Shown here: positions 52,263 through 62,601 of the stretch, in pieces
Layout of the letters: each line of letters opens with the position of its first letter
Position numbering within the stretch: position 1 is the stretch's first letter
Assembly (NCBI RefSeq): GCF_021603645.1
Contig: NZ_BQHJ01000011.1
Coordinates: 124,001 to 188,000 of the forward strand
Source of the DNA: Pseudomonas pseudonitroreducens
Lineage (GTDB): Bacteria > Pseudomonadota > Gammaproteobacteria > Pseudomonadales > Pseudomonadaceae
Direction of reading: 5' to 3'
Length of the DNA stretch: 64,000 nucleotides
Notes under the pieces: generated by a model
What the model saw: only the letters and a program-made list of their open reading frames with translations
Told to the model about the DNA's origin: nothing
Database searches by the model: none
Program-made: the position numbers and the translations under genes

Positions 52263-52381
52263 AGCGTCCGGTGCTGATCACCCTGCTGCTGGGCCTCGGC
52301 CTGGTAGTGGCCGGCCTTGCCTGGTGGGGCTGGCAGCGTGGTGGGCTGGCGCTGATGCAGTTGGGCATGGGCAGTTGCTGA
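52259..52381 (+). CDS. Small single-pass membrane protein (40 residues)
   Basis: GTG start overlapping the MFS stop (GTGA). The product begins MKRPVLITLLLGLGLVVAG, continues with WWGWQRGG and ends in Cys before TGA: one membrane helix with a short polar tail. Translational coupling and in-frame hydrophobicity support it; there is no independent ribosome site. Below the usual size limit of gene finders. Confidence 0.55.
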   Translation: MKRPVLITLLLGLGLVVAGLAWWGWQRGGLALMQLGMGSC

Positions 52382-52429
52382 TGCCGGGCGTGCGGGGTAG
52401 CGTGACGGGATAACTCGAGGATCACTGCC

Positions 52430-52981
52430 ATGCGTCTTTCCCTGCTCGCCCTGACCCTGCTATTGCCCCTGGCTGCGCAAGCCGCCGACTGCCCGGCGCT
52501 GCTCAAGACCCAGGGCGAGCTGCCCAAGTTGCGCTCCAAGGATGTGCTCGACCTGTGCGAGCTGTACGCCGGCAAGCCGCTGGTGATTGTGAATACCGCC
52601 AGCCATTGCGGTTTCACCCCGCAATTCAAGGGGCTCGAAGCCGTCTACCAGAAGTACAAAGGGCAGGGGCTGGAAGTGCTCGGCGTACCTTCCGACGACT
52701 TCAAGCAGGAAGATGCCGATGCCGCCGAAACCGCGAAGATCTGCTACGGCAACTACGGCGTGACCTTCAACATGACGTCGGTGCAGCACGTCAGCGGCGA
52801 CGAGGCGATCCCGTTGTTCAAGGACCTCGCCCAGCAGGCCGACCAGGTGCCGCGCTGGAACTTCTTCAAGTACGTGGTGGACCGCCAGGGCAAGGTAGTG
52901 GCGGAGTTTTCCAGCCTGACCAAGCCGGATGATCCGGAGCTGCAAGCGGCAATCGAAAAGGCCATCGCCAGCCAGCCGTGA
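52430..52981 (+). CDS. Periplasmic glutathione peroxidase family protein
   Basis: 183 residues. Signal peptide cleaved near AAQA/ADC, so it acts in the periplasm. Thioredoxin fold with the peroxidatic Cys in [13 protein letters not shown] and a Trp-Asn pair in PRWNFFKY, the catalytic WN(F). The usual active-site Gln is not in the FPCNQFG form; instead [11 protein letters not shown]. It reduces peroxides, with thioredoxin-like donors likely. GAGGA precedes the ATG. Terminator at 53103. Confidence 0.9.
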   Translation: MRLSLLALTLLLPLAAQAADCPALLKTQGELPKLRSKDVLDLCELYAGKPLVIVNTASHCGFTPQFKGLEAVYQKYKGQGLEVLGVPSDDFKQEDADAAETAKICYGNYGVTFNMTSVQHVSGDEAIPLFKDLAQQADQVPRWNFFKYVVDRQGKVVAEFSSLTKPDDPELQAAIEKAIASQP

Positions 52982-53000
52982 GCGTGCGAAGCAGCTCTTC

Positions 53001-53077
53001 GTAGGAGCGAGCTTGCTCGCGAACCGCTTGGCACTGGTGCTGCCGGCTGATTTGTTCGCGAGCAAGCTCGCTCCTAC
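53001..53077. repeat. REP doublet (REPIN) copy 3
   Basis: GTAGGAGCGAGCTTGCTCGCGAA and inverted mate, about 31-bp centre. Between the peroxidase stop and its terminator. Confidence 0.92.
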
Positions 53078-53102
53078 AGAAACCTCGCTTGCGTGCGTAT
53101 CG

Positions 53103-53128
53103 AAGCCGGGCTGATGCCCGGCTTTTTT
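53103..53128 (+). terminator. Rho-independent terminator of the peroxidase gene
   Basis: AAGCCGGGC-TGAT-GCCCGGCTT followed by further T. Follows the REP doublet, so the REP lies in the 3' untranslated part of the transcript. Confidence 0.92.
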
Positions 53129-53254
53129 GTGCGTGCGCTCGAAGGTTGCAGAAATTTCCTGTTACAGACCGACTGGGTCAGTGCGACAATTCGCGCCCGG
53201 CGCCACGCCAGTGGGCCGCCAATGTCACGGATTCGATTCAGGAGATTCACCCCT

Positions 53255-54184
53255 ATGGATGGCAAAGCCCTCTTCCTCGTTGCCTTGCTCGCCCAGGCCG
53301 TCGCTGCCCCGGCGTTCGCAGCTCCCGCCACTTCCAACCAGAGCGAAGCCCCCGCGGCTGCCGCAGTTCCCGCCGCCGAGTCCGACGAAGAGATGTCGCC
53401 CGAGACTTTCGTCGCCAGCCTGCATTTCCAGAAGGGCAAGGTGGTGGTCGGCGACAACCTCGCCACCTTCGACCTGCCGGATAGCTTCGTCTTCCTCGGT
53501 AGCGCCGATGCTGAGCGCGTTCTCGAAGCCTGGGGCAATCCGCCCTCCGATCCGCCGCTGGGCATGCTGATGCCGGCTGGCGTCTCGCCCTTCGCTGCCG
53601 AGTCCTGGGCGGTGACCGTGCAATACGAAGAGAGCGGCTATGTGTCCGACGAGGATGCGGCGAAGATCGATTACGCCGAGATGCTCAAGGACATGCAGGA
53701 CGACCTCAAGCAGGCCAACCCGCAGCGCGAGCAGCAGGGCTTCGAGGCCATCCAGCTGATCGGCTGGGCCGCGCCGCCGCGCTATGATGCCGCCGAGAAG
53801 AAGCTCTACTGGGCCAAGGAACTGCAGTTCGGTGACGCCAAGGAGCACACGCTGAACTACAACATCCGCGCGCTGGGCCGCAAAGGCGTGCTGGTGCTGA
53901 ACTTCGTTGCGGGCATGGAGCAGTTGCCGGAGATCGAGAAGAACGTCGGCAAGGTGCTGGCGATGACCGAGTTCAACCCGGGCAATCGCTACGTCGACTT
54001 CAACCCCAGCGTCGACAAGGTCGCGGCCTATGGCCTGGGCGCGCTGATCGCCGGCAAGGTTGCCGCCAAGGTCGGTCTGTTCGCGACCCTGCTGGTGCTG
54101 CTGAAGAAGCTCTGGATCGTCCCGGCCCTGGCCATCGGCTGGATCGCCCGTCGCTTCAAGCGCAAGCCGTCGAACGAAGGCTGA
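53255..54184 (+). CDS. DUF2167-family membrane protein
   Basis: 309 residues. Signal peptide (cleaved near PAFA/APA), an Ala/Glu-rich spacer, then the DUF2167 domain (about 75-255; PPLGMLMPAG, YEESGYVSDEDAAKIDYAEML) and one C-terminal membrane helix (about 275-297) with a basic tail. Function unknown; predicted to face the periplasm, anchored at the C-terminus. AGGAG lies ten bases before the ATG; an ATG at 53222 with a basic N-terminus is a less likely start. Confidence 0.82.
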   Translation: MDGKALFLVALLAQAVAAPAFAAPATSNQSEAPAAAAVPAAESDEEMSPETFVASLHFQKGKVVVGDNLATFDLPDSFVFLGSADAERVLEAWGNPPSDPPLGMLMPAGVSPFAAESWAVTVQYEESGYVSDEDAAKIDYAEMLKDMQDDLKQANPQREQQGFEAIQLIGWAAPPRYDAAEKKLYWAKELQFGDAKEHTLNYNIRALGRKGVLVLNFVAGMEQLPEIEKNVGKVLAMTEFNPGNRYVDFNPSVDKVAAYGLGALIAGKVAAKVGLFATLLVLLKKLWIVPALAIGWIARRFKRKPSNEG

Positions 54185-54195
54185 TTGGCTGTTCT

Positions 54196-54272
54196 GTAGG
54201 AGCGAGCTTGCTCGCGAACGGATTTATCGGCCGCATCGGTGCCATGCGGTTCGCGAGCAAGCTCGCTCCTAC
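54196..54272. repeat. REP doublet (REPIN) copy 4
   Basis: Same 23-bp arms as the other doublets, with a GC-rich centre. It lies between the DUF2167 stop and the shared terminator. Confidence 0.92.
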
Positions 54273-54302
54273 AGGGTCATGGCAACAGCGCAAGCGGACA
54301 AG

Positions 54303-54331
54303 AAAAAGCCGGGCAGATGCCCGGCTTTTCT
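54303..54331. terminator. Bidirectional terminator
   Basis: AAAAGCCGGGC-AGAT-GCCCGGCTTTT (54304-54329) between the convergent DUF2167 and DUF3108 genes; T-runs on both strands. Confidence 0.9.
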
Positions 54332-54344
54332 TGGTGCGGAAGGA

Positions 54345-55061
54345 TCAGCCTTTCTCGCCCTGTACGGTCTTGCCGTTCACGCTGCCTTCCTTGAGCATGA
54401 TCTGGTATTCCTTGCCGTCGGACTCCTGCTGGTACAGGCGCACGAGGAGGAAATCCCAATCCTTGGCGAACCAGAGGATGGTCTTGCGGTTGCTCTTGGT
54501 GGGGTCGCGCACGCGCTCCACCTTGATCGCGGTGATCAGGCCGGCCTGGGTGCGCACCTTCTCCTCGCCGAGCACGCGGAAGTCGTAGGTATCGACGTCG
54601 GTACCCTCGATCACCTGGTAGCTCATGGCCTTCTTGCCAACGGCCACGTCATGCTGCAGCGCGAGCTGGTAGGTGGACTTGTCCAGTTGGCCCTTGTTCA
54701 GCGGCTGGCGCACCTGGTCGCCGCGGTCGCTGCCCAGCACCTGCTTCTCGGCCCAGTCGAAATCGAGCTCGGTCTGCTTGTTCTTGCCCAGGCCTTCGCG
54801 GGCCCAGCGGTAGGTCAGTGGCAGGTAGGTGTCGTTTTCGACCTTGAACGTGCTGTTTTCGGTCAGGCTGGCAAGCAGCATGGAGGCCTTGAAATTCAGC
54901 TCCCAGCGGCCACCGTCGCCTTGCTTGAGGCTGCGGGAGGCGGTACCGCTGATGGGCATCTGTTTCCAGTCGGCGGTGTAGCTGGCGTCGAACGGTTCCA
55001 GCTCATAAGCCTGGGCCGGCAGGGTCAGCACGGCCATCAGGAATAACAGAGCTCTACGCAT
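54345..55061 (-). CDS. DUF3108-family periplasmic protein
   Basis: 238 residues. Signal peptide to about QA/YELEPF (residue 19), then a beta-barrel-like DUF3108 body (YELEPFDASYTADWKQMP, TAIKVERVRD, WFAKDWDFLLVRL). Function unknown; homologues sit next to purN in many pseudomonads. AGGAGA ribosome site just upstream. Ten bp separate it from purN on the same strand. Confidence 0.88.
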   Translation of the reverse strand: MRRALLFLMAVLTLPAQAYELEPFDASYTADWKQMPISGTASRSLKQGDGGRWELNFKASMLLASLTENSTFKVENDTYLPLTYRWAREGLGKNKQTELDFDWAEKQVLGSDRGDQVRQPLNKGQLDKSTYQLALQHDVAVGKKAMSYQVIEGTDVDTYDFRVLGEEKVRTQAGLITAIKVERVRDPTKSNRKTILWFAKDWDFLLVRLYQQESDGKEYQIMLKEGSVNGKTVQGEKG

Positions 55062-55071
55062 CGCGAATCTC

Positions 55072-55722
55072 CTAGGTTCGGTACGAATAGCCGGAAGCGG
55101 GCAGAAGCTCGCCATCCAGCGTGGCGCCATGTTCGCTCAGCCTTACTCGGCCTTCGGCGAACCAGCGCATGGCCAGCGGATAGATCACATGTTCCTGCAC
55201 GTGAACGCGCTGCGCCAGCGTTTCCGGCGTGTCGTCAGACTCTACCGGGATTGCCGCCTGTACGACCAGAGGACCGCCATCAAGTTCCTCGGTGACGAAG
55301 TGCACGCTGCAGCCGTGCTCGGCGTCGCCGGCCTCCAGCGCACGCTGGTGGGTATGCAGGCCCTTGTACTTGGGCAGCAGGGACGGATGGATGTTCAGCA
55401 GGCGACCCTGGTAGTGACGCACGAAGTCCGCGCTGAGGATGCGCATGAAGCCGGCAAGCAGGACCAGATCAGCGTCGAAGCCGTCGATGGCCTGGATCAG
55501 CGCGGCATCGAAGCTTTCGCGATCGGCGTAGGACTTGTGGTCGAGGAAGCGCGTCTCGATGCCGGCCTGGCGCGCACGCTCCAGGCCGTAGGCGTCCACG
55601 CGGTTGGACAGCACCGCGCGGATCACCACCGGCGTGTCAGCGCCGGCGAGACTGTCGATCAGGGCTTGCAGGTTGCTGCCGGAGCCGGAAATCAGCACCA
55701 CGACATTGCAAGATTTGGACAT
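55072..55722 (-). CDS. purN: Phosphoribosylglycinamide formyltransferase
   Basis: 216 residues. Third step of purine synthesis, using formyl-THF. SGSGSNLQALID near the start, catalytic HPSLLPKYKG and the late DDTPETLAQRV. The start overlaps the purM stop (ATGA), the usual purMN order. Confidence 0.97.
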   Translation of the reverse strand: MSKSCNVVVLISGSGSNLQALIDSLAGADTPVVIRAVLSNRVDAYGLERARQAGIETRFLDHKSYADRESFDAALIQAIDGFDADLVLLAGFMRILSADFVRHYQGRLLNIHPSLLPKYKGLHTHQRALEAGDAEHGCSVHFVTEELDGGPLVVQAAIPVESDDTPETLAQRVHVQEHVIYPLAMRWFAEGRVRLSEHGATLDGELLPASGYSYRT

Positions 55723-56783
55723 CAGTGGCCTTTCAGGTTGTTCAGGACCACGCGCTCGGCGTCGGCGGCGCAAGCGTCGATGCGGCCGATGACCCACGGC
55801 TGCTCGCCGGCGTCACGCAGGGCTTTGAGGGAAGCCTCGATCTGATCCTGGGCGACGCAGATGACCATGCCGACGCCGCAGTTGAGTACGCGGTGCATCT
55901 CGGTCTCGTCGACGTTGCCTTTTTCCTGCAGCCAGTCGAAGACCGCCGGGCGCTGCCAGCTGGCCACGTCGACCACCGCCTGGGCGTTGTCCGGCAGCAC
56001 GCGCGGAATGTTGTCCAGCAGGCCGCCGCCGGTGATGTGGGCCATGGCCTTGACCGCGCCGGTCTGCTTGATCAGCTGCAGCAGCGGCTTCACGTAGATG
56101 CGGGTCGGGGCCATCAGCAGGTCGGCCAGGGGCTTGCCGTTCAGCTGGGTGGACTCGATGTCGGCGCCGGAGACCTCGATGATCTTGCGGATCAGCGAGT
56201 AGCCGTTGGAGTGCGGGCCGGAGGAGGGCAGGGCGATCAGGGCGTCGCCGGCGACCACTTTCGAGCCGTCGATGATCTCGGACTTTTCCACCACGCCGAC
56301 GCAGAAGCCGGCCAGGTCGTAGTCTTCGCCTTCGTACATGCCCGGCATCTCGGCGGTTTCACCACCGACCAGGGAGCAGCCGGCCAGTTCGCAACCGGCG
56401 CCGATGCCGGTGACCACGGTGGCGGCGACGTCGACGTTGAGCTTGCCGGTAGCGTAGTAATCGAGGAAGAACAGCGGCTCGGCGCCGCACACGACCAGGT
56501 CGTTCACGCACATGGCGACCAGGTCCTGGCCGATGCTGTCGTGCTTGTTCAGGTTCAGCGCCAGGCGCAGCTTGGTGCCGACGCCGTCGGTACCGGAGAC
56601 CAGTACGGGCTGCTTGTAGCCGGCCGGGATTTCGCACAGAGCGCCAAAACCACCCAGGCCGCCCATCACTTCAGGACGTGCGGTGCGCTTGGCGACGCCT
56701 TTGATGCGTTCGACCAGGGCTTCGCCGGCGTCGATGTCCACACCGGCGTCCTTGTAGCTCAACGAGGGTTGCTTGTTGCTCAT
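55722..56783 (-). CDS. purM: Phosphoribosylformylglycinamidine cyclo-ligase (AIR synthetase)
   Basis: 353 residues. Fifth step of purine synthesis. [17 protein letters not shown] at the start, GTDGVGTK, and [13 protein letters not shown] are AIR synthetase signatures. Full length. It is divergent from the DUF2066 gene with about 210 bp between, a natural site for purine regulation, though I see no clear PurR box. Confidence 0.97.
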   Translation of the reverse strand: MSNKQPSLSYKDAGVDIDAGEALVERIKGVAKRTARPEVMGGLGGFGALCEIPAGYKQPVLVSGTDGVGTKLRLALNLNKHDSIGQDLVAMCVNDLVVCGAEPLFFLDYYATGKLNVDVAATVVTGIGAGCELAGCSLVGGETAEMPGMYEGEDYDLAGFCVGVVEKSEIIDGSKVVAGDALIALPSSGPHSNGYSLIRKIIEVSGADIESTQLNGKPLADLLMAPTRIYVKPLLQLIKQTGAVKAMAHITGGGLLDNIPRVLPDNAQAVVDVASWQRPAVFDWLQEKGNVDETEMHRVLNCGVGMVICVAQDQIEASLKALRDAGEQPWVIGRIDACAADAERVVLNNLKGH

Positions 56784-56994
56784 AAATCCAGGCCTATAGA
56801 AGGGATGATTCGTCTTGCCGCCGGGTGCGCCGTTCGCGCTTCCCGGCCTGCGCGGGAGGCGCGGGATTTTATCAGGCTTGCCCGGCAGCGGCCATCTCGC
56901 GCTGTTGCTGCTGGCCGGACGGCTGTTTAAGGTATAGGTCTTCCTTGCCGACTCGTAGCAGCCGGTTTTTCTGATTTTTCCGCGAGAGCCCGCC

Positions 56995-58035
56995 ATGCGC
57001 CTGACCGCCCGCCTGTTGATCCTCTGCCTGTCGCTGTTCAGCCTGCCGTCTTTTGCTGAAACGCTGGGCAACCTGTACCAGGTGCACGAACCGGTCGCAT
57101 CCCAGCAGCCGGACGAACGCAATGCCGGCCTGACCCGCGCCCTGCAGACCCTGGTGCTGCGCCTGACCGGCAATGCCGGCGCTGCGCAGAATCCCGCCCT
57201 GGCCGGCTACTTCAAGGACCCGCAGCAACTGATCAGCCAGTACGGCTTCGAGAACGGCCCGCCCATGGCGCTGGTCGTGGACTTCGACCCGACCGCCACC
57301 GACAACGCCCTGCGCCAGGCCGGCCTGCCGGTCTGGGGCGCCAGCCGTCCGAGCGTGCTGGCCTGGTGGCTGAACGAAAGCGCCAACGGCAGTGGCCTGG
57401 TGGGTGATAGTCAGGAAGCCTCCGCCCCGCTGAACCGTGCTGCCCAGCGCCGTGGCCTGCCGCTGCGTCTGCCGATGGCGGACCTCAGCGAACAGCAGGT
57501 CGGTACCGCGGAAAACCTCAACGCCGCCCAGCCCGACACGCTGAAAGCCGCCTCCGAGCGCTATGGCGCCGATGCCCTGCTGGCGGTGGACGCCAAGGAA
57601 GCCGATGGCAAATGGACCGCCACCTGGCGCGTGTGGATGGGCGACAGCCGTGAACAGGGCCAGGCCCAGGGCGATACCCCGGACGCGCTGGCCGATGCGG
57701 TGATGCTCGGCGTGTCCCAGCGCCTGTCGCAGCGTTTCGTCGGTTCGGCGGGCTCGGCTTCGGCCCAGGTGCTGCAGATCGAGGGCGCCGACCTGGCCCG
57801 TTACGCCGAAGTCTCGCGCCTGCTGGAGCCGATGGGCGCCAAGCTGGTGGAGGTCCAGGGCAGCAATCTCGTCTATCGCGTGACCGCCAGCCCCGAACAA
57901 CTGCGTGCGCAACTGGCGCTGGCGCGCCTGCAGGAAGCCCCGGCCGAACCGGCGCAAGCGGCGGTCGACGCCAACGGCCAGCCGGTGCCGAACCCGGCCG
58001 TGCCGCAGCAGAACGCCCTGCGTTTCCACTGGTGA
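56995..58035 (+). CDS. DUF2066 domain-containing secreted protein
   Basis: 346 residues. Signal peptide to PSFA/ETLG (residue 21), then the DUF2066 domain (about 25-290). The Gln/Pro/Ala-rich end is probably disordered. Function unknown; in Pseudomonas the gene lies between purM and hda, as here. The ATG at 56995 starts a normal signal peptide. Confidence 0.88.
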   Translation: MRLTARLLILCLSLFSLPSFAETLGNLYQVHEPVASQQPDERNAGLTRALQTLVLRLTGNAGAAQNPALAGYFKDPQQLISQYGFENGPPMALVVDFDPTATDNALRQAGLPVWGASRPSVLAWWLNESANGSGLVGDSQEASAPLNRAAQRRGLPLRLPMADLSEQQVGTAENLNAAQPDTLKAASERYGADALLAVDAKEADGKWTATWRVWMGDSREQGQAQGDTPDALADAVMLGVSQRLSQRFVGSAGSASAQVLQIEGADLARYAEVSRLLEPMGAKLVEVQGSNLVYRVTASPEQLRAQLALARLQEAPAEPAQAAVDANGQPVPNPAVPQQNALRFHW

Positions 58036-58180
58036 TTGACGTTCCGGGTGCGGGCCAGGTCCCGCTTCCCGGCCTAGGTGGCTCTGAGTCGCACGTGGTA
58101 GCTGCGTTATCCTTCTGATTTGGATAAACTTTCAGTCACCAAGGCCCACCCCAAGCGATTGAAGAAACGCCCGGCCCGGC

Positions 58181-58885
58181 ATGACTCCTATGCAGCTCCC
58201 ACTCAGCGTACGTCTGCGCGATGACGCAACGTTCGCCAACTACTACCCCGGTGCCAACGCCGCGGCGCTCGGCTATGTCGAGCGTCTGTGCGAGCCCGAG
58301 GCGGGGTGGACGGAAAGCCTGATCTATCTCTGGGGCGCCGAAGGCGTGGGTCGCAGCCACCTGCTGCAGGCCGCCTGCATTCGCTCCGAGCAACTGGGTG
58401 AGCCGTCCGTCTACCTGCCGATGGCCGACCTGGTGGCCTACGGTCCGGAAATCTTCGACAACCTCGAACAGCGCGAGCTGGTCTGTCTGGACGATCTCGA
58501 CGCCCTGGCCGGCAAGCGCGAATGGGAAGAGGCACTGTTCCACCTGTTCAACCGCCTGCGCGATTCCGGCCGCAAGCTGCTGCTGTCGGCCTCGGTGTCG
58601 CCGCGCGAGCTGGGGGTGAAGCTGCCGGACCTGAAATCCCGCCTGACCCTCTCGCTGATCTTCCAGCTGCACCCGCTGACTGACGATGAGAAGCTGCGCG
58701 CTCTTCAGCTGCGCGCCTCGCGCCGTGGCCTGCATCTGACCGACGAAGTCGGGCGCTTCATCCTCACCCGCGGCGCGCGCAGCATGCAGTTCCTCTTCGA
58801 CCTGCTGGATGAGCTGGACAAGGCCTCGCTGCAGGCGCAGCGCAAGCTGACCATTCCCTTCCTCAAGGAAACCATGGGCTGGTAA
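58181..58885 (+). CDS. hda: DnaA regulatory inactivator Hda
   Basis: 234 residues. AAA+ protein that, with the beta clamp, promotes ATP hydrolysis by DnaA and limits initiation. N-terminal QLPLSVRL is the clamp-binding motif (QL-x-LP/LSV). The nucleotide site is the Hda form WGAEGVGRSHLL, with CLDDLD as Walker B. It ends 27 bp from the convergent DUF2069 gene. About 145 bp precede it. Confidence 0.96.
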   Translation: MTPMQLPLSVRLRDDATFANYYPGANAAALGYVERLCEPEAGWTESLIYLWGAEGVGRSHLLQAACIRSEQLGEPSVYLPMADLVAYGPEIFDNLEQRELVCLDDLDALAGKREWEEALFHLFNRLRDSGRKLLLSASVSPRELGVKLPDLKSRLTLSLIFQLHPLTDDEKLRALQLRASRRGLHLTDEVGRFILTRGARSMQFLFDLLDELDKASLQAQRKLTIPFLKETMGW

Positions 58886-58912
58886 GCCGCCCAGGTTCCC
58901 CTGATTCCATCG

Positions 58913-59362
58913 TCAGGCGCTTGTCGCTTCCTGCTGCGGTTCCTGGCCTTCGCCGGCCAGCTTGCGGTCGTACTGGAAGCGCCAGCGCGTGTACATCAGC
59001 GCCGAACAGAACAGCGACACGCTGAGGATGATCTCCGCCCAGCCGAAGATGGCGTGGTTGGGATCGAAGGCGTTGAGCACGCCGAGGATGAAGTACAGGT
59101 TGATCACGTAGCACGCCCAGGCATGCCCACGTGCGCTGCCGATCAGGATGCCCGGCGCCACCACCAGCAGCGGCAGCAGCTTGAAGCCCAGGAACACCCA
59201 GGGTACCCAGCGTGCGCCGCCGTGGGCATCAGCGAACAGCAGGTCCCAGACGACGATGAGCAGGATCAGCCCGATGAAGCTGCCGAGGGCGACCGCGCGG
59301 CTGGCGGCCAGCCGGGGTCTGAGCCATTCCACGGACGGCAGCGGTTTGTTCTTGCGGGCCAT
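58913..59362 (-). CDS. DUF2069 inner-membrane protein
   Basis: 149 residues with four membrane helices and a basic N-terminus. NLYFILGVLNAFDP and ILSVSLFCSALMYTRW are typical of DUF2069, which often sits beside wrbA. Function unknown. No gap to wrbA (59363), so co-transcribed. Tail-to-tail with hda. Confidence 0.87.
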   Translation of the reverse strand: MARKNKPLPSVEWLRPRLAASRAVALGSFIGLILLIVVWDLLFADAHGGARWVPWVFLGFKLLPLLVVAPGILIGSARGHAWACYVINLYFILGVLNAFDPNHAIFGWAEIILSVSLFCSALMYTRWRFQYDRKLAGEGQEPQQEATSA

Positions 59363-60394
<1,032 letters not shown>

Positions 60395-60433
60395 CTACGA
60401 GGACGGTTATTCAGTGCAGCCAAAGGACATTTC

Positions 60434-61663
60434 ATGCACGATCGCTTGCAGGGCCTGGTCGAATTCGGCCGCTATCTGGTCCAGCGTTTCCTTGCCGACA
60501 AAGCGCCCAACAGCGCCGCGGCCCTGACCTACACCACGCTGTTCGCGGTCGTGCCGATGATGACCGTGACCTTCGCCATGCTCTCGGCCGTGCCGGCCTT
60601 CGAGGGCATGGGCGAGCGTATCCAGCTGTTCGTGTTCCGCAACTTCGTGCCGTCCACCGGCGAAGCGGTCGAGGCCTACCTGCGCAACTTCACCGTGCAG
60701 GCGCGCCACCTGACCTGGCTGGGCGTGGCCTTCCTGGCGGTGACCGCCTTCACCATGCTGGTGACTATCGAGAAGGCCTTCAATGCCATCTGGCGCGTGC
60801 GCCAGCCGCGCCGGGGTGTGACTCGCTTCCTGCTGTACTGGGCAATTCTCAGCCTGGGCCCTCTGCTGCTGGGCACCGGTTTCGCCGTGTCCACCTACAT
60901 CACGTCACTGTCGCTGCTTTCCGGCCCGCATGCGCTGCCGGGGGCGGCGATGCTGCTGAAGTTCATGCCGCTACTGGCCAGCGTGGCGGCCTTTACCCTG
61001 ATCTACGCCGCGGTGCCCAACGCACGGGTGCCATTCCTGCATGCGCTGGCGGGCGGTGTCTTCACTTCGATCCTGTTCGAGGCGGCCAAGTCGCTGTTCG
61101 GCTTCTATGTGAGCTTCTTCCCCGGCTACAAGCTCATCTACGGGGCCTTCGCCACGGTGCCGCTGTTCCTGCTGTGGATCTACCTGTCATGGCTGATCGT
61201 GCTGTTCGGTGCGGAGCTGGTCTGCAACCTGTCCTCGACCCGTCTCTGGCGTCGCCGTGCGATGCCGCGTCTGCTGGTGATCCTTGGTGTGCTGCGGGTG
61301 TTCTTCGACCGCCAGCGTCACGGCCTGCCGACGCGCCTGGCGCATCTGCATCGTGCCGGCTGGCTGCTGCCGGAAGACGAATGGGAAGAGGTGCTGGATT
61401 TCCTTGAAGGCGAGCAACTGGTCTGTCGCGCAGGCTCGACCACCGCGGCGTGGGTGCTGTGCCGCGACCTGGGCAGCTACAGCCTGCATCACCTGCTCAA
61501 TCGCAGCCCGTGGCCACTGCCGTGTCTCGAGGCATTGCCGGCGGAGCTGGATGAGCCCTGGTACCCCGAGCTGCGTGAGACGCTGGCGCGTTATCAGGCG
61601 GATCGACAGGCGTTGTTTGGTGACAGTCTGGCGAAATGGTTGAGGCCGTCACATTCCGAGTGA
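60434..61663 (+). CDS. YihY/BrkB-family inner-membrane protein
   Basis: 409 residues, the long form. Six membrane helices in residues 30-265 with [26 protein letters not shown]-like [32 protein letters not shown] as family blocks (given in short: PGYKLIYG). A cytoplasmic C-terminal domain of about 130 residues follows. Once named ribonuclease BN; current evidence does not support an RNase. Function uncertain. Confidence 0.9.
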   Translation: MHDRLQGLVEFGRYLVQRFLADKAPNSAAALTYTTLFAVVPMMTVTFAMLSAVPAFEGMGERIQLFVFRNFVPSTGEAVEAYLRNFTVQARHLTWLGVAFLAVTAFTMLVTIEKAFNAIWRVRQPRRGVTRFLLYWAILSLGPLLLGTGFAVSTYITSLSLLSGPHALPGAAMLLKFMPLLASVAAFTLIYAAVPNARVPFLHALAGGVFTSILFEAAKSLFGFYVSFFPGYKLIYGAFATVPLFLLWIYLSWLIVLFGAELVCNLSSTRLWRRRAMPRLLVILGVLRVFFDRQRHGLPTRLAHLHRAGWLLPEDEWEEVLDFLEGEQLVCRAGSTTAAWVLCRDLGSYSLHHLLNRSPWPLPCLEALPAELDEPWYPELRETLARYQADRQALFGDSLAKWLRPSHSE

Positions 61664-61784
61664 CGCAAAACGTCAGTTTGCGGCGATTCTGATTCTGTCT
61701 GCGCTTTGTATCACTTCAGAAATGCGCCAATTCTCGCTATTTCAGAATTGGCACAGTTCTGGCTATGGAGGTAGCAGGACACAG

Positions 61785-62015
61785 ATGTCCTTCAGAAGTT
61801 CCTCCAGGGCCAGCGAAACCATGAAAAAAGACCAGAACAACGTAGTGCACCTGCATCAGCGCGATCTGACGAGCGCCCTGGAGCGGTTGAATAGAATTAC
61901 TGGTCTGCAATTCAGCAGCTGGCCTGAATCGCTCCTGCCGTCCGTAGTGCAGGACTGCGCCCAGCCCGTTGCGGCTGAGCCGTCGGAAGAAACCCTGGTG
62001 CGTCAGCTGGGTTGA
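61785..62015 (+). CDS. Small protein of unknown function
   Basis: 76 residues from ATG 61785, which has AGGA six bases upstream; an ATG at 61821 (MKKDQNNVV) would give 64 residues and may be the true start. The conserved-looking body is LTSALERLNRITGLQFSSWPESLL, probably helical. No known domain. About 120 bp of AT-richer DNA separates it from yihY. It is convergent with the next gene. Confidence 0.6.
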   Translation: MSFRSSSRASETMKKDQNNVVHLHQRDLTSALERLNRITGLQFSSWPESLLPSVVQDCAQPVAAEPSEETLVRQLG

Positions 62016-62019
62016 TCGC

Positions 62020-62415
62020 TCAAAGGCTGGTGGCCAGCGGGCGCGTCGCGCCGGCTTGCTGTTCCACGGCCTGCATGAAGACTTCCTCGGCGATTACCCG
62101 CGACAGCGCAACGGCTGCGCGCAGCTTGATCTGTGCATCCTCGATACGCTGAGAAAACGCCAGGCGAGCCACGCCCGACAGCAGGATGCGGCTCTGTTTG
62201 TTGATGGTGCCGTGGTCGATCACGACTTCCCGCTGGCGCTCCCCATCGCGGTAGCTGAGCAGCAGCGTCACTGGCAAATCCGCAATACCCGGGAGATGCA
62301 GCCAGACCGCGACATTGAAGTCCGCCAGCCGTCCTCCGTTGGCCGCATTGGCCGGCCTTGCGCTGGCGACAATATGGCTGGGAACCTTGCTGACAAGCTG
62401 GTCTGTAGGCTGCAT
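62020..62415 (-). CDS. Protein of unknown function
   Basis: 131 residues, no signal peptide or membrane segment. Middle region is beta-rich (FNVAVWLHLPGIADLPVTLLLSYRDG), C-terminal part helical and alanine-rich. I do not recognise a family. AGGACAG precedes the ATG by about seven bases. It lies four bases from the convergent small gene. The 186-bp gap above (62416-62601) holds no supported gene. Confidence 0.65.
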   Translation of the reverse strand: MQPTDQLVSKVPSHIVASARPANAANGGRLADFNVAVWLHLPGIADLPVTLLLSYRDGERQREVVIDHGTINKQSRILLSGVARLAFSQRIEDAQIKLRAAVALSRVIAEEVFMQAVEQQAGATRPLATSL

Positions 62416-62601
62416 CTGGCTGTCCTGTCGATGGTTGGCCGGCGTGCATGGCGCCGGCCGCGTTCTGAAGGCCGCTGAATGATCGGCGAGCGAGAATCGT
62501 CCCGAAAGTCAGAACGAACGTTCGAATTATAGAGAGGCGGGTACCTGGCATTCCGGGCCTACTGCCGATCTTGCCTGTGACTTCTCTCCCAAAATCGATA
62601 A

